DNA of 64,000 nt from DAOSXA01 sp964526835 (GTDB lineage Bacteria; Zixibacteria; MSB-5A5; GN15; FEB-12). The stretch covers positions 1 to 64,000 of the forward strand of contig CAZGMK010000012.1 of NCBI GenBank assembly GCA_964526835.1. Reading direction: 5' to 3'. Made by a program: the position numbers and the translations under genes. Below the pieces are notes generated by a model. That model had not been told where the DNA came from and ran no database searches. It was given only the letters and a program-made list of their open reading frames with translations. Every line of letters starts with the position of its first letter. Position 1 is the first letter of the stretch. Shown here piece after piece: positions 16,012-24,559 of the stretch.

Positions 16012-16719
16012 GTGTCCAAGACTCGAGTGCGATCAAAGATTCGAGTTCTCCTGATAGAAGACAATCGCCTCCTGCGCGAGGGGATAACCGCCATGCTCAA
16101 TGAGCAACCCGACATCAGAGCGGTTTCGAGTTCGGGCAATGGCGACGCTTTGGAGAAGGCGAAGAAGCTCAAGCCCCAGGTCGTGCTACTTGATCTGGGC
16201 CTGCGGAGCCAGAATAGCTTACGAATCGCCGGGCTCATCAAAGTGGAGTTTCCAGAAACCCAGATTGTCGTGATGGGTCTCATGCCCGCCCAGAGCGAGG
16301 TCGTCGAATTTGTCAAAGCCGGCGTGTCCGGATTCATACTCAAAGACGCCACCATCGATGACTTCCTGCATACCATACGGTCGGTTGCCGATGGCAAGAA
16401 GGTTCTGCCGCCGACCATGGCCGAATCGCTGTTCTCCCACATTGTGGAATACGCAGTCCACAGCTCGAAAGCCGATCGACTGATGAAAGCAGTCAAGCTG
16501 ACCCGGCGCGAACACGAAGTGGTCAATCTGATCGCGAGGGGCATGAGCAACAAGGAGATCGCCCATGAACTCCATATCGCTGTGCATACGGTCAAGAGCC
16601 ATGTCCATAACACGCTCGAAAAACTCGCTCTTCACTCCCGCCTTGAACTGGCTACTTTTGCCCTTACCGAGGGAATGGTGAGGACTTCCAGGAAACAACT
16701 CCCCGAGGAAACCGAATAG
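16012..16719 (+). CDS. NarL/FixJ-type response regulator (receiver plus LuxR HTH)
   Basis: A 235-residue two-component transcription regulator. The receiver domain (residues 8-125) has the acidic pocket ED in LLIEDN, the phosphoacceptor Asp in VVLLDLGL, and a Lys in FILKDA. The LuxR-type helix-turn-helix covers residues 160-225 (LTRREHEVVNLIARGMSNKEIA, then HTVKSHVHNTLEKL). I start at GTG 16012, because GGAGAG lies 8 bases upstream; an upstream TTG in frame (15997) would overlap that site. No partner kinase gene is adjacent. A small terminator follows. Confidence 0.88.
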   Translation: MSKTRVRSKIRVLLIEDNRLLREGITAMLNEQPDIRAVSSSGNGDALEKAKKLKPQVVLLDLGLRSQNSLRIAGLIKVEFPETQIVVMGLMPAQSEVVEFVKAGVSGFILKDATIDDFLHTIRSVADGKKVLPPTMAESLFSHIVEYAVHSSKADRLMKAVKLTRREHEVVNLIARGMSNKEIAHELHIAVHTVKSHVHNTLEKLALHSRLELATFALTEGMVRTSRKQLPEETE

Positions 16720-16730
16720 AATCTCAACCC

Positions 16731-16749
16731 AAGGGCCTAGTCCCTTTTT
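16731..16749 (+). terminator. Short intrinsic terminator after the response regulator
   Basis: A 5-bp stem AAGGG (16731-16735) and CCCTT (16742-16746) is followed by three more T residues, 12 bases after the stop codon. The stem is short, so the call is moderate. About 250 bases without a clear gene follow. Confidence 0.4.
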
Positions 16750-16997
16750 CAATCGTTCGGCGGATTGCGCGTCCGTAAAAAGCGGGTATATTGGATCGAT
16801 ATTAGCCGAGCCGGCCGCGGCTTGTCAAGCCCGTCGGTCGGCTTGATTCGCCCATCGCTCTCCGGGCTCCTTTATGGTTCCGTTACGTGATCGAGGTATG
16901 GCTCTCAGGAGTGAGGCGATGTCATTTGAGGATCTCCCAATGTCACTTTCGAAGGCTGTGGAGCCGGAGCGCAAGAAACGAAATCAGCCGGAATTCC

Positions 16998-17726
16998 ATG
17001 GATGGCGGCGGTATGAAACGAATACGAGTTGATGAGTTCAAAGCTCAGGCATTGCCTCACATTGGCACCCTCTGGAGCACCGCCCTCTGGCTGACCATGC
17101 GACGATCCGGCGCCGAGGATCTGGCCGCTAAGACGATGCTGCTTGCCTATGGTACCTGGCATGATGTCGCAGATCGATCCAGCAGTAAGGCACGGCTGCT
17201 CAGAATCATGTTCACCAAGTTCCTCGACGCGGTTCCCGGAGTGAATCGACCGGAGCAGTATGTCCACGAATATGGCCTGCCCGGCGAGCCGGCGGCAATC
17301 TACGACACAGGCGCCACGAGAACGTCGATCGACAGCAGCGAAGTGAAGCTTCTTGCAGACATACCGGATATGTACGTCAGGGCGGCGATCGCCCGTCTCA
17401 GACCGGTCCCTCGCCTGATTGTCTTGCTCCACTTCGGCGAACGCCTCTCCTACGACGATATCGCGTACATCACGGGTCTTCCGAGAGCTTCTGTCAAATC
17501 GACTCTGAACAAGGCCCGTAGACTGATTCCGGGCTATCTTGTCCGGAACGGCGGCCGGCTAGCTCATGCTGTGGAAGGCTGTGATGGATGTCCGGGTCAG
17601 GACACACCTGCCGATCAGATTCACGGGCTTGGTGTGGAGGGACTACGCCGTTCATACCGCCGGGTCCTTTCCGAAGAGGCCGCCACTGCCCGATGGGAAA
17701 ACGAGGGGGGAACCTCACACGAGTAG
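16998..17726 (+). CDS. ECF-type sigma-70 family factor (divergent)
   Basis: A cytoplasmic protein of about 242 residues with the layout of an extracytoplasmic-function sigma factor. Residues 10-65 resemble region 2 (helical, LWLTMRRSGAEDLAAKTMLLAYGTW). Residues 130-185 are a clear region 4 helix-turn-helix (RPVPRLIVLLHFGERLSYDD, then IAYITGLPRASVKSTLNKAR). A C-terminal extension with CDGC follows. The frame is open to 16887, but the start is more likely ATG 16998 or ATG 17013; neither has a strong ribosome site. It is 17 bases ahead of a radical SAM gene, probably co-transcribed. Region 2 is weakly conserved, so promoter specificity cannot be guessed. Confidence 0.7.
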   Translation: MDGGGMKRIRVDEFKAQALPHIGTLWSTALWLTMRRSGAEDLAAKTMLLAYGTWHDVADRSSSKARLLRIMFTKFLDAVPGVNRPEQYVHEYGLPGEPAAIYDTGATRTSIDSSEVKLLADIPDMYVRAAIARLRPVPRLIVLLHFGERLSYDDIAYITGLPRASVKSTLNKARRLIPGYLVRNGGRLAHAVEGCDGCPGQDTPADQIHGLGVEGLRRSYRRVLSEEAATARWENEGGTSHE

Positions 17727-17743
17727 CCTGAAGGATTCTTTCT

Positions 17744-19309
17744 ATGCGTAAGCTCAAGATTGGCATCATCGATCTTGTTGCCAAAGCCCCGACACGGACC
17801 ATGTGGATGCGTGTCATGGGCGCCAACTTCGTCAGCATCATGCCCCAGGTCGTTGCGACCTGGTGCGAGCGTCAAGGTCACAAGGTGACCCTGACGACAT
17901 ATACCGGTCGAGAGAACCTCGCCGCCGAACTGCCGGAGGACGTGGACCTGGTGTTCATCAGTTCATTCACCGAGGCAGCCCTGCTATCCTATGCACTTAG
18001 CAATCTTTTCCGATCGCGAGGTGCAATTACCGCCATGGGTGGCCCGCATGCGCGATGCTATCCGCAGGATGCGCAGAAGTACTTCGATTACGTCCTGGGC
18101 TTCACCAATGAGGCGCTGATTAGCGATGTATTACGGGACTGTGCTCCACACCGGCCTGTCGGCTGGCGCCTTTCGGCCGATCATCATCCGATTCGTCTGC
18201 CGGACGTAGCCGAGCGCTGGAAGTACATTGAGCAGACTCTGCGAAAGGCGCCGTTGATCAAAATAGTCCCCCTGCTGAGCAGTCTTGGATGTCCGTATTC
18301 CTGCGATTTCTGCATCGATTCGACGGTGCCGTATCAGGCGCTGGATGCGGATGAAATGAAGCAGGATCTGAGCTTTCTTCTCAGTAAGATCAAGCGCCCC
18401 CGCGTGGCGTGGCACGATCCCAATTTCGGCATTCGATTCGACAAGTGCATGGATGCCATTGAGGAGGTCGTACCGCCCGGTCGTATCGATTTCATCGCCG
18501 AATCAACCCTTTCGCTTCTTTCCGAAGCCCGGGTGAAGAGGCTCAAGCGCAATGGCTTCAAGGCGCTGCTGCCGGGTATCGAGTCGTGGTTTGAGCTGGG
18601 GAGCAAGTCAACGACAAGGGATGCCAAGGGAATGGACAAGGTCCGGAAAGTATCCGATCATGTCAATATGATCCTGCGCCATATCCCGTATGTGCAGACC
18701 AATCATATCTTCGGCCTTGACAGCGATGAAGGTTCGGCGCCGTTCGACCTCACCAAGCGATTCCTGAGTCTCAGTCCGGGTGCTTTCCCCGCCTACTCGA
18801 TGCTGTCGGCGTTTGGCCAGGCAGCGCCTCTTAATCTGGAATTTCAGCGCGACAATCGCGTTCTGCCCTTCCCGTTCCATTTCCTCAGCAACATCCAGAT
18901 GAACGTCAAGCCGAAGAACTACACCTGGCTCGAGTTCTACGATCATCTTATCGACGTAACCAGGTACTCCTATTCGCCGCGTCTGATGGCCAGACGATTC
19001 GTGGCTAATGGAGAGACTATCCCTCGGTGGCTGAATGTGATTCGAGGGCTCTCATCTGAGCGATTCGGCCGAGTGAAATACTACACCGCGGTACGCCGAC
19101 GACTGACAGCCGACCGTGAATTTCGCCGATTCTTCGAGCAGAAGACTACGGTGCTGCCGTCATTTTACATCGAGTCTATCCGGAAGGACCTCGGCGCGTT
19201 TTGGGACTGGTTGCCGGACGGGGCGATCTATCATGATCCCAACGCCTACCTGACGGCGTCTGGAGAGAGCTCTCCCTCTTGCTGCACTTCCGGCGCCGGC
19301 AGTGCCTGA
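17744..19309 (+). CDS. B12-binding-type radical SAM protein
   Basis: A 521-residue enzyme with an N-terminal cobalamin-binding-like Rossmann domain (residues 1-140: GIIDLVAKAP at the start, later VDLVFISSFTEAALLSYALS and GGPHARCYP) and a radical SAM barrel from about residue 180. The [4Fe-4S] motif is CPYSCDFC (C-x3-C-x2-C). The C-terminal third has no recognised domain, and the tail contains CCTSG. Members of this group methylate or rearrange unactivated carbons, but the substrate here is not evident. It follows the ECF-type factor by 17 bases with no terminator between, so the two are likely co-expressed. Confidence 0.85.
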   Translation: MRKLKIGIIDLVAKAPTRTMWMRVMGANFVSIMPQVVATWCERQGHKVTLTTYTGRENLAAELPEDVDLVFISSFTEAALLSYALSNLFRSRGAITAMGGPHARCYPQDAQKYFDYVLGFTNEALISDVLRDCAPHRPVGWRLSADHHPIRLPDVAERWKYIEQTLRKAPLIKIVPLLSSLGCPYSCDFCIDSTVPYQALDADEMKQDLSFLLSKIKRPRVAWHDPNFGIRFDKCMDAIEEVVPPGRIDFIAESTLSLLSEARVKRLKRNGFKALLPGIESWFELGSKSTTRDAKGMDKVRKVSDHVNMILRHIPYVQTNHIFGLDSDEGSAPFDLTKRFLSLSPGAFPAYSMLSAFGQAAPLNLEFQRDNRVLPFPFHFLSNIQMNVKPKNYTWLEFYDHLIDVTRYSYSPRLMARRFVANGETIPRWLNVIRGLSSERFGRVKYYTAVRRRLTADREFRRFFEQKTTVLPSFYIESIRKDLGAFWDWLPDGAIYHDPNAYLTASGESSPSCCTSGAGSA

Positions 19310-19363
19310 TTGCCCAAGCGGCCTTTGAGTCGCAGTCCACTAGCAACCCACACAAGAGACACG

Positions 19364-19393
19364 AAAAAGGAGACCGGCGCGGAGCCGGTCTCC
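19364..19393 (-). terminator. Rho-independent terminator of the RRM gene
   Basis: On the minus strand, a perfect 10-bp stem (GGAGACCGGC / GCCGGTCTCC) with a 5-base loop is followed directly by five T residues. It is 50 bases after the RRM protein stop codon. Confidence 0.9.
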
Positions 19394-19443
19394 CTGGAAA
19401 TCCGATTCACGCCGGAAACGGCGCGGATCTCATTCTCTCGCTG

Positions 19444-19734
19444 TTAATACAGCTTGCGGTAGTTGTTGTTGCCGCTGCGATTGCCGCCTTCCGCACGCGG
19501 CTTCGCTTCGCTGACCTTCAGAGGGTTGCCGTCCAGGTCCTGGCCATTGAGTGCGCCGATGGCGGCCGTGGCCTCTTCCTTGTCCGACATCTCGACAAAG
19601 GCAAAACCTCTCGGCTGCCCGCTATCCCGGTCGGTGATGATCTTGACAGTTGCGACCTCACCGAAGCCCTCAAAGGCCTGACGTAAATTGTCCTCCGTCG
19701 TATTCGGGGACATGTTTCCGATGTAGATGTTCAC
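19444..19734 (-). CDS. RRM-domain RNA-binding protein (Rbp type)
   Basis: A 96-residue protein consisting of one RNA recognition motif (residues 1-78) and a short Gly/Arg/Asn-rich tail. RNP2 is IYIGNM at the N-terminus, and RNP1 is RGFAFVEM near residue 45, with the two aromatic residues that stack on RNA. It resembles cyanobacterial and FCB-group Rbp proteins, often linked to cold or RNA-structure control. The true start is probably GTG 19734: GGAG lies 9 bases upstream and the RRM begins at once, whereas the open frame to 19791 adds 19 unlike residues. It has its own terminator and a palindrome upstream, consistent with a single-gene unit. Confidence 0.92.
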   Translation of the reverse strand: MNIYIGNMSPNTTEDNLRQAFEGFGEVATVKIITDRDSGQPRGFAFVEMSDKEEATAAIGALNGQDLDGNPLKVSEAKPRAEGGNRSGNNNYRKLY

Positions 19735-19895
19735 TCTACACTCCGTAGTTGTCCATCCCGATGTGAGCCTGATTCCCTTGGAATCGAGCACATCGAGACA
19801 GATGATTCACTGCGCGTGATTGCGCGGTCAATTCGAGATTCAGCTTTAGCGGAGAGTTGTGGTCTTATGACAAGACTTCGATAAAGGTCGAACTC

Positions 19896-19917
19896 AATTG
19901 AATACTAATATTCAATT
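19896..19917. promoter_or_regulatory. AT-rich 22-base palindrome upstream of the RRM gene
   Basis: Arms AATTGAATA (19896-19904) and TATTCAATT (19909-19917) pair perfectly around CTAA, about 165 bases upstream of the RRM start. It may be an operator or the base of an mRNA leader hairpin. Otherwise the 450-base gap 19735-20186 holds no clear gene. Confidence 0.45.
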
Positions 19918-20186
19918 ATACACTCCCCCTCACCACAATCCTACGTTTATCTTCGCCGGCCGCAATTTGCTTGGATGAGCCATCGATGCCCGGCGTGGGG
20001 AAGGTCCCGAGATCGATTCCGCCCCAGTCGTGACTAGACTATGCCGGTTTCAGCGCGTCCGCCGGGCTGACGCGGCTATCGGCCTTCCGCCCTTCCGCTC
20101 AGAGAAGGTGTTTACGGGCATATTAGGGTCTGCCGTCGATCGGCTCTCAATCGTTCATTATAAGGTGATCGTTAACGGCGAGCCCT

Positions 20187-21479
20187 CTATGGACACTGCA
20201 AGTCCGGCCCGCCCTGAAACATAAAGCTCACCAGATATACGAGGTCGGCTATGTCGGGTCCGCCGCCGCTGCCGTCTACGTCGCAGGCTTCCATCGCAGG
20301 CGGTTCCGGACCGCCGCTGAACATGAACGCGACCAGGTAGACCAGGTCGGCAATGTCCGGCCCCTCGCCGCTGCCGTCGGCGTCACCGCAGATGTAGTCC
20401 GCTGCGGTACTGAATACCCACTGCTGCCCCGATGTTGAATCACCGTGCTGATCCCAGGCCACGACACGCCAGAAGTAGGTGGTTCCGGCAACGAGAGCGG
20501 GGGTCGGTGTGTACGTAGCGGCCGTCTGCTGTTCGCCGACCAGATCCGGTGGGTGGGAAGCGCCGAGATAGACATCAAAGAGTACAGTGTCTCCGTCGGG
20601 GTCGTCGGCGGCCCAGGATAGGGTTACGTCAACCGGAACCCCTTGGGCGCTATCGGTTGGGTAAGGCTGATGCGGTTCCGATGGCGGACGGTTACCCCGC
20701 ACCAGGCAGGCGCTCCAGCCGCGGAACGCCGGTTCGGTCCACTGGCGGACCACCTGGCCGTCGCGGTCGAACTTGTAGATTTGGCCCACGGCTCCATCGA
20801 TACTCTCGGCGCTCCAGAAATACTCGCCGTCGTACCACAGGCCCCGGCAAGCACCCGAAGGCGGCTCAATGTTGCCTGCCGGGGCAGCCTCGACTGACGG
20901 CCAGCCGTCGACATCCCATGATCGGATCAGACTGTCCTGACCGAGTGTCCAGAGATACTGGCCATCCCAGGCCGAACCGAAAACCGACTGATCGAATGAC
21001 GCCGTTCCGTCCTTGTCACCGTTTATGTCATAGCGATTGAGGTCCCATTCAGTGACATAGAAGTAGGCGCCGTCGAAAGCCAGGTCGTAGAAGTAATACA
21101 GACTCCAGTCGTCGATGACGAGATCCAGCCCGCCGGTGTTAAGGTCGACGCGGAACATCCTCGGGGCGAATGCATCCACGACGTAGACTTCGTTATCTAC
21201 AACCTCGACGTCCATCAGGCGATACATGTCATATTCGAAGTACGTGTAGACGGAGCCGTCCAGGTTCAGCAGATAGATCCGCGACAGCCACGTCTGGTGG
21301 GCCGTGAAGACTATCATATCCTCGCCGGTCGGCGTACCGCCGGCATGTCCGGCCGGGCAAGCGCCCAAAGCAAGCAGCATGAGCAGCGCGACAGCGATAG
21401 GCTTCATGGCCATCGACATGCTGTCTGACAGTCCCGCTGGAAGGCGGTTGGTCGTTGTTGCCTGATGATGCACTTTCAT
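20187..21479 (-). CDS. Secreted protein with FN3 domain and paired dockerin-like C-terminus
   Basis: A 430-residue exported protein. A hydrophobic signal (VALLMLLALGAC) ends in a possible lipobox cysteine. Residues 55-270 contain repeated WDG/YDG-type segments typical of a beta-propeller-like sensor or adhesin. A fibronectin type III domain follows (near 285-370, YFWRVVAWD). The last 60 residues hold two dockerin-like calcium repeats (CGDADGSGEGPDIADLVYLV and CDVDGSGGGPDIADLVYLV), also found in the protease at 32828-36418. I start at ATG 21479, which has CGGAG upstream; the frame is open to 21689. Function is unknown, probably at the cell surface. Confidence 0.75.
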   Translation of the reverse strand: MKVHHQATTTNRLPAGLSDSMSMAMKPIAVALLMLLALGACPAGHAGGTPTGEDMIVFTAHQTWLSRIYLLNLDGSVYTYFEYDMYRLMDVEVVDNEVYVVDAFAPRMFRVDLNTGGLDLVIDDWSLYYFYDLAFDGAYFYVTEWDLNRYDINGDKDGTASFDQSVFGSAWDGQYLWTLGQDSLIRSWDVDGWPSVEAAPAGNIEPPSGACRGLWYDGEYFWSAESIDGAVGQIYKFDRDGQVVRQWTEPAFRGWSACLVRGNRPPSEPHQPYPTDSAQGVPVDVTLSWAADDPDGDTVLFDVYLGASHPPDLVGEQQTAATYTPTPALVAGTTYFWRVVAWDQHGDSTSGQQWVFSTAADYICGDADGSGEGPDIADLVYLVAFMFSGGPEPPAMEACDVDGSGGGPDIADLVYLVSFMFQGGPDLQCP

Positions 21480-21795
21480 TGTCGACTCCGGCAGTCTGAT
21501 ATTATCCGGTTTCCTGACCTCTCGGGACCGGGCGTCATTGTTAACGGCGCGGCGAATCTCGGCCTCAAGGAAGCACGGCGGGAGAACCACCGCCGACGTT
21601 TGGAGCCTGGCGAATATCCCCACCCCGGCGATTCGGTTTGGGCTCTCAACAATGCCGAACGGCTCCGTCGTATCGAGCTTCTTCTTCAATAAGGCCAGCG
21701 CTGCGGATTTGTCAAGGCCGAACAGTCGTCTCCGGATTCTCTACAAGATTGGTGCAGTACGTGGGCGCGCCGCGATGAAGAAAAAGGAGCCCGCC
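21480..21795. other. Divergent intergenic region between the dockerin-like protein and the phage portal gene
   Basis: No RNA gene or clear promoter was recognised. The portal frame is open back to 21538, but these extra codons precede the only good ribosome site, so I treat them as untranslated. Confidence 0.4.
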
Positions 21796-23079
21796 ATGGA
21801 TCTGCACCGTATCTTCAAAAACATCTTCAGCCAGAACGTCACGGCCGACCACTCGAGAACCGTCGATTTGCGCGTCGGCGCCCGCACCCCGAGTCGTCGC
21901 AGTCCCATCGGGCACACCGCCGCTCGCCTCGAGTCGATGCTCAAGCTGACCACCTCGCAGATTCAGTCGGGACGTCACCGCCTGCCGCTGTACCGTTTCC
22001 TGTCTGACAATCTCCCGTTGGTCGGGGCCTGTATCTGGACCTGGAGCCGGCTTGCCGCCGCTCCCGGACGATACCGCATCGTCGACAGTACCGGCGACGC
22101 CGAAGACGAACGCGCCCTTGAGCGCCTCGATAACCTGGCTGCGAACACTTCGGCCGGGCTTTCCGGTCAGCCGGTCGCTATGACCTCATTGTTGGTCGAG
22201 CTGTTCCAGGGGCTCTTCCGTGACGGCATGTTCGGTGGATTTGTGACGGTCAAGTCCGATGGCTCGGGAGTGGATCGATTCGTGCCCATCGATGCTGCAA
22301 GACTGCACCTTAATGAGGACAACAAGTTGCTGATTGAAACCGACAGTCGGGCGGTCGTGCTAGACCGCCCCGACTTCTACCTGTTGGCCCTCAATGAAAG
22401 TGCAGACGCCCCGCTGGGGCGGTCGGTCTTGCGGACCATTCCGTTCGTATCCTGGGTCGAGCAGCAATTGCTCGATGATATGCGTCGCGCCAGCCACAAT
22501 GCCGGGTTCCATCGGCTGCATGTTCGCATCACTCCACCGGAGCGCCTGGGCGGGGAGTCAGACAAGGCGTATGTGGATCGCATCAACACCTACTTCGACG
22601 ACACCGTCCGGATGATCCGCTCCTGCGACGTGGACGAGAACCCCGTTACCTGGGACAACGTCCAGATCGAGTCGATCGGTCCGAAGCCGGGAAGCACCGT
22701 CACCGCCAACTGGTACCTGAGCCACCGGGCCCTGGTTGAACAGATCTGCGCGGCGACCAACCTGGCTCCGTTCATGCTGGGCTACTCCTACGGTTCGACT
22801 CGCACCTGGGCGACCTTCAAGTTCGACCTGGTCATGCGCCAGGTGCGTTCGGTGCAGGCGGAGGCATCGCGGTTTCTGAGCTGGCTTGGCGATATCGATC
22901 TGGCCTTGGGTGGATACGAGTCGAGATGCGAATGGGTCTTCGACAATGCGATGACCTGGCAGGCCGACCAGCAGACAGAAAATGACTTGCAACGCGTTGA
23001 GGCCATGCTCAAACTGTACGCGGCCGGGCTGGTCGACGAGGACACCGCCCGGCGAACTGCGTCGAGGCTTGTGAAGTAG
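21796..23079 (+). CDS. Phage portal protein
   Basis: A 427-residue protein resembling tailed-phage portal proteins, which form the 12-subunit ring through which DNA is packaged. Recognisable features are the central region with VEQQLLDDMRRASHNAGFHR, the NWYLSHRALVEQICAATNL segment and the helical RTWATFKFDLVMRQVRSVQ region typical of portal wing and crown helices. ATG 21796 is chosen because AAAAAGGAG lies 7 bases before it. The large terminase gene follows after 40 bases. No capsid, protease or tail genes are in reach: on the left is a secreted dockerin-like protein and on the right a cellular gene on the other strand. This is either a phage remnant or a domesticated pair. Confidence 0.75.
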   Translation: MDLHRIFKNIFSQNVTADHSRTVDLRVGARTPSRRSPIGHTAARLESMLKLTTSQIQSGRHRLPLYRFLSDNLPLVGACIWTWSRLAAAPGRYRIVDSTGDAEDERALERLDNLAANTSAGLSGQPVAMTSLLVELFQGLFRDGMFGGFVTVKSDGSGVDRFVPIDAARLHLNEDNKLLIETDSRAVVLDRPDFYLLALNESADAPLGRSVLRTIPFVSWVEQQLLDDMRRASHNAGFHRLHVRITPPERLGGESDKAYVDRINTYFDDTVRMIRSCDVDENPVTWDNVQIESIGPKPGSTVTANWYLSHRALVEQICAATNLAPFMLGYSYGSTRTWATFKFDLVMRQVRSVQAEASRFLSWLGDIDLALGGYESRCEWVFDNAMTWQADQQTENDLQRVEAMLKLYAAGLVDEDTARRTASRLVK

Positions 23080-23119
23080 AGGGGAGAAAGCGGCGAGCAA
23101 ACAACCCCGGCGGTCAGGC

Positions 23120-24553
23120 GTGGGGACCATCCGCATGGGCCGGGCAACTGGCTGCGACACGGCGGAGCCTGGACCCTTCATCGTTGACATGACCAACCCA
23201 ACGAACACAGACGACAATCCGAATCTCGATGCGCGGATCTGGCGACGCGGACTGCTTGATCCGGTCGTGTTCGCCGAAGAGATTCTGAAGCTGTCGCTGC
23301 ACAGCGGACAGAAACGCTGGCTGTGGCACTCATGGCAGCCGGAGAACCTTTTGGTTACCGGCAACCGCTGGGGAAAGTCGTTCGTATCGGCGATCAAGGT
23401 CATTCACCACGCAATCTATCGCCCGCGGGCGCGACGCTTCGATGCCGCCGGTCGCTACCGAATCGTCGTGGCCTCCATCACCCAGGATCAGGCCAATATC
23501 ATATTCGACCAGGCGGTTCGAATTGTGCGCGAACGAACCTGGCTGAAGGCGCTGGTGACACGGACGGTCCGCACGCCTCTTCCGCGGATGTGGTTAGGCA
23601 ACGGTTCGGTCCTCGAGGCGCGCTCGACCCAGAGTCGTGGTCACCATCTTCTCGGGCATGACTACGACCTGTTTATCTTCGATGAAGTTGCGTTCGAGCC
23701 CGAGCCGGAATATGTCGTGGAGGAAGTGATCCAAATGCGCCTGGCCGACCGCGCCGGGCGGTTGGATCTGGTCAGCACGCCTAACGGACGCGGCTGGTTC
23801 AGCCGCCGCGCCCGCGATGTGACCGAGGGAGGCCGTCCGGGCTACTTCCAGAACGGCGATTCGCGTGAGAATACATTCATCGACAAGAACTTCCTCGGCG
23901 AGCGCCTGCACCACTTCTCCGAGCGGCGCGTACAGCAGAATATAATGGGACGTTTTGTCGATGTCGGCGGCGAAGTCATCCCCGGGCGTTACATCGACGC
24001 CGCTCTGGCAAAGTACCGTGAGCATCCTGCAGACAACCTCGCAGACAAAGGCGATGTCCGATATCTCACCGGGTGGGACCTCGCCCGCAAGCAAACGGCC
24101 ACCGTCGGGATCACCATAGCACTCCACGACGGTACGGCGATTGTAGTGGCGCTTGAAAGGCTGCGCCGCTTCGACTGGAACGCAGTCATCGAACGTATCA
24201 GGCAACGGCAGCTCGATTATCCCGGACATCTCGTCATAGACGCTTCTGGATTGGGTGATGTCGTGGTGGAGCAACTGGCCGAGTGGAATCCCGAGCCCGT
24301 GGTTTTCACATCGCAGACGAAGGCGGAATTGCTCACCAATGTCGAGCTGTGGCACGCTCGAGCCAAGCTGGCCTACGAACGCTGGGAGATGTCCGACGGG
24401 CCGGCCAGGGTATGGTCGTTCGAAGATGAACTGCGCGCCGCTCGCTGGGACGATAACAATCGCTGCGATTCCCTGATGGCCCTTGCGCTGGCGTTATGGC
24501 CGCTCAGACGACGCGACCGGGTAGCCGCGGCGCCGCGAGTCGGGAGGGTGTAG
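23120..24553 (+). CDS. Phage terminase large subunit (ATPase-nuclease)
   Basis: The DNA-packaging motor of tailed phages, about 477 residues. The N-terminal ATPase has a Walker A-like TGNRWGKS (near residue 75), a Walker B FIFDEVAFE (near 187) and the coupling motif STPNGRGW (near 220). The C-terminal RNase H-like nuclease has acidic residues in GWDLARKQT, VIDASGLGD and CDSLMALALA. All catalytic motifs look intact, so it is not an obvious pseudogene. The frame begins at GTG 23120; ATG 23189 is another possible start, and neither has a strong ribosome site. It pairs with the portal gene just upstream; in most phages the order is terminase then portal, so the arrangement is reversed. Confidence 0.82.
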   Translation: MGTIRMGRATGCDTAEPGPFIVDMTNPTNTDDNPNLDARIWRRGLLDPVVFAEEILKLSLHSGQKRWLWHSWQPENLLVTGNRWGKSFVSAIKVIHHAIYRPRARRFDAAGRYRIVVASITQDQANIIFDQAVRIVRERTWLKALVTRTVRTPLPRMWLGNGSVLEARSTQSRGHHLLGHDYDLFIFDEVAFEPEPEYVVEEVIQMRLADRAGRLDLVSTPNGRGWFSRRARDVTEGGRPGYFQNGDSRENTFIDKNFLGERLHHFSERRVQQNIMGRFVDVGGEVIPGRYIDAALAKYREHPADNLADKGDVRYLTGWDLARKQTATVGITIALHDGTAIVVALERLRRFDWNAVIERIRQRQLDYPGHLVIDASGLGDVVVEQLAEWNPEPVVFTSQTKAELLTNVELWHARAKLAYERWEMSDGPARVWSFEDELRAARWDDNNRCDSLMALALALWPLRRRDRVAAAPRVGRV

Positions 24554-24559
24554 GAGCGC

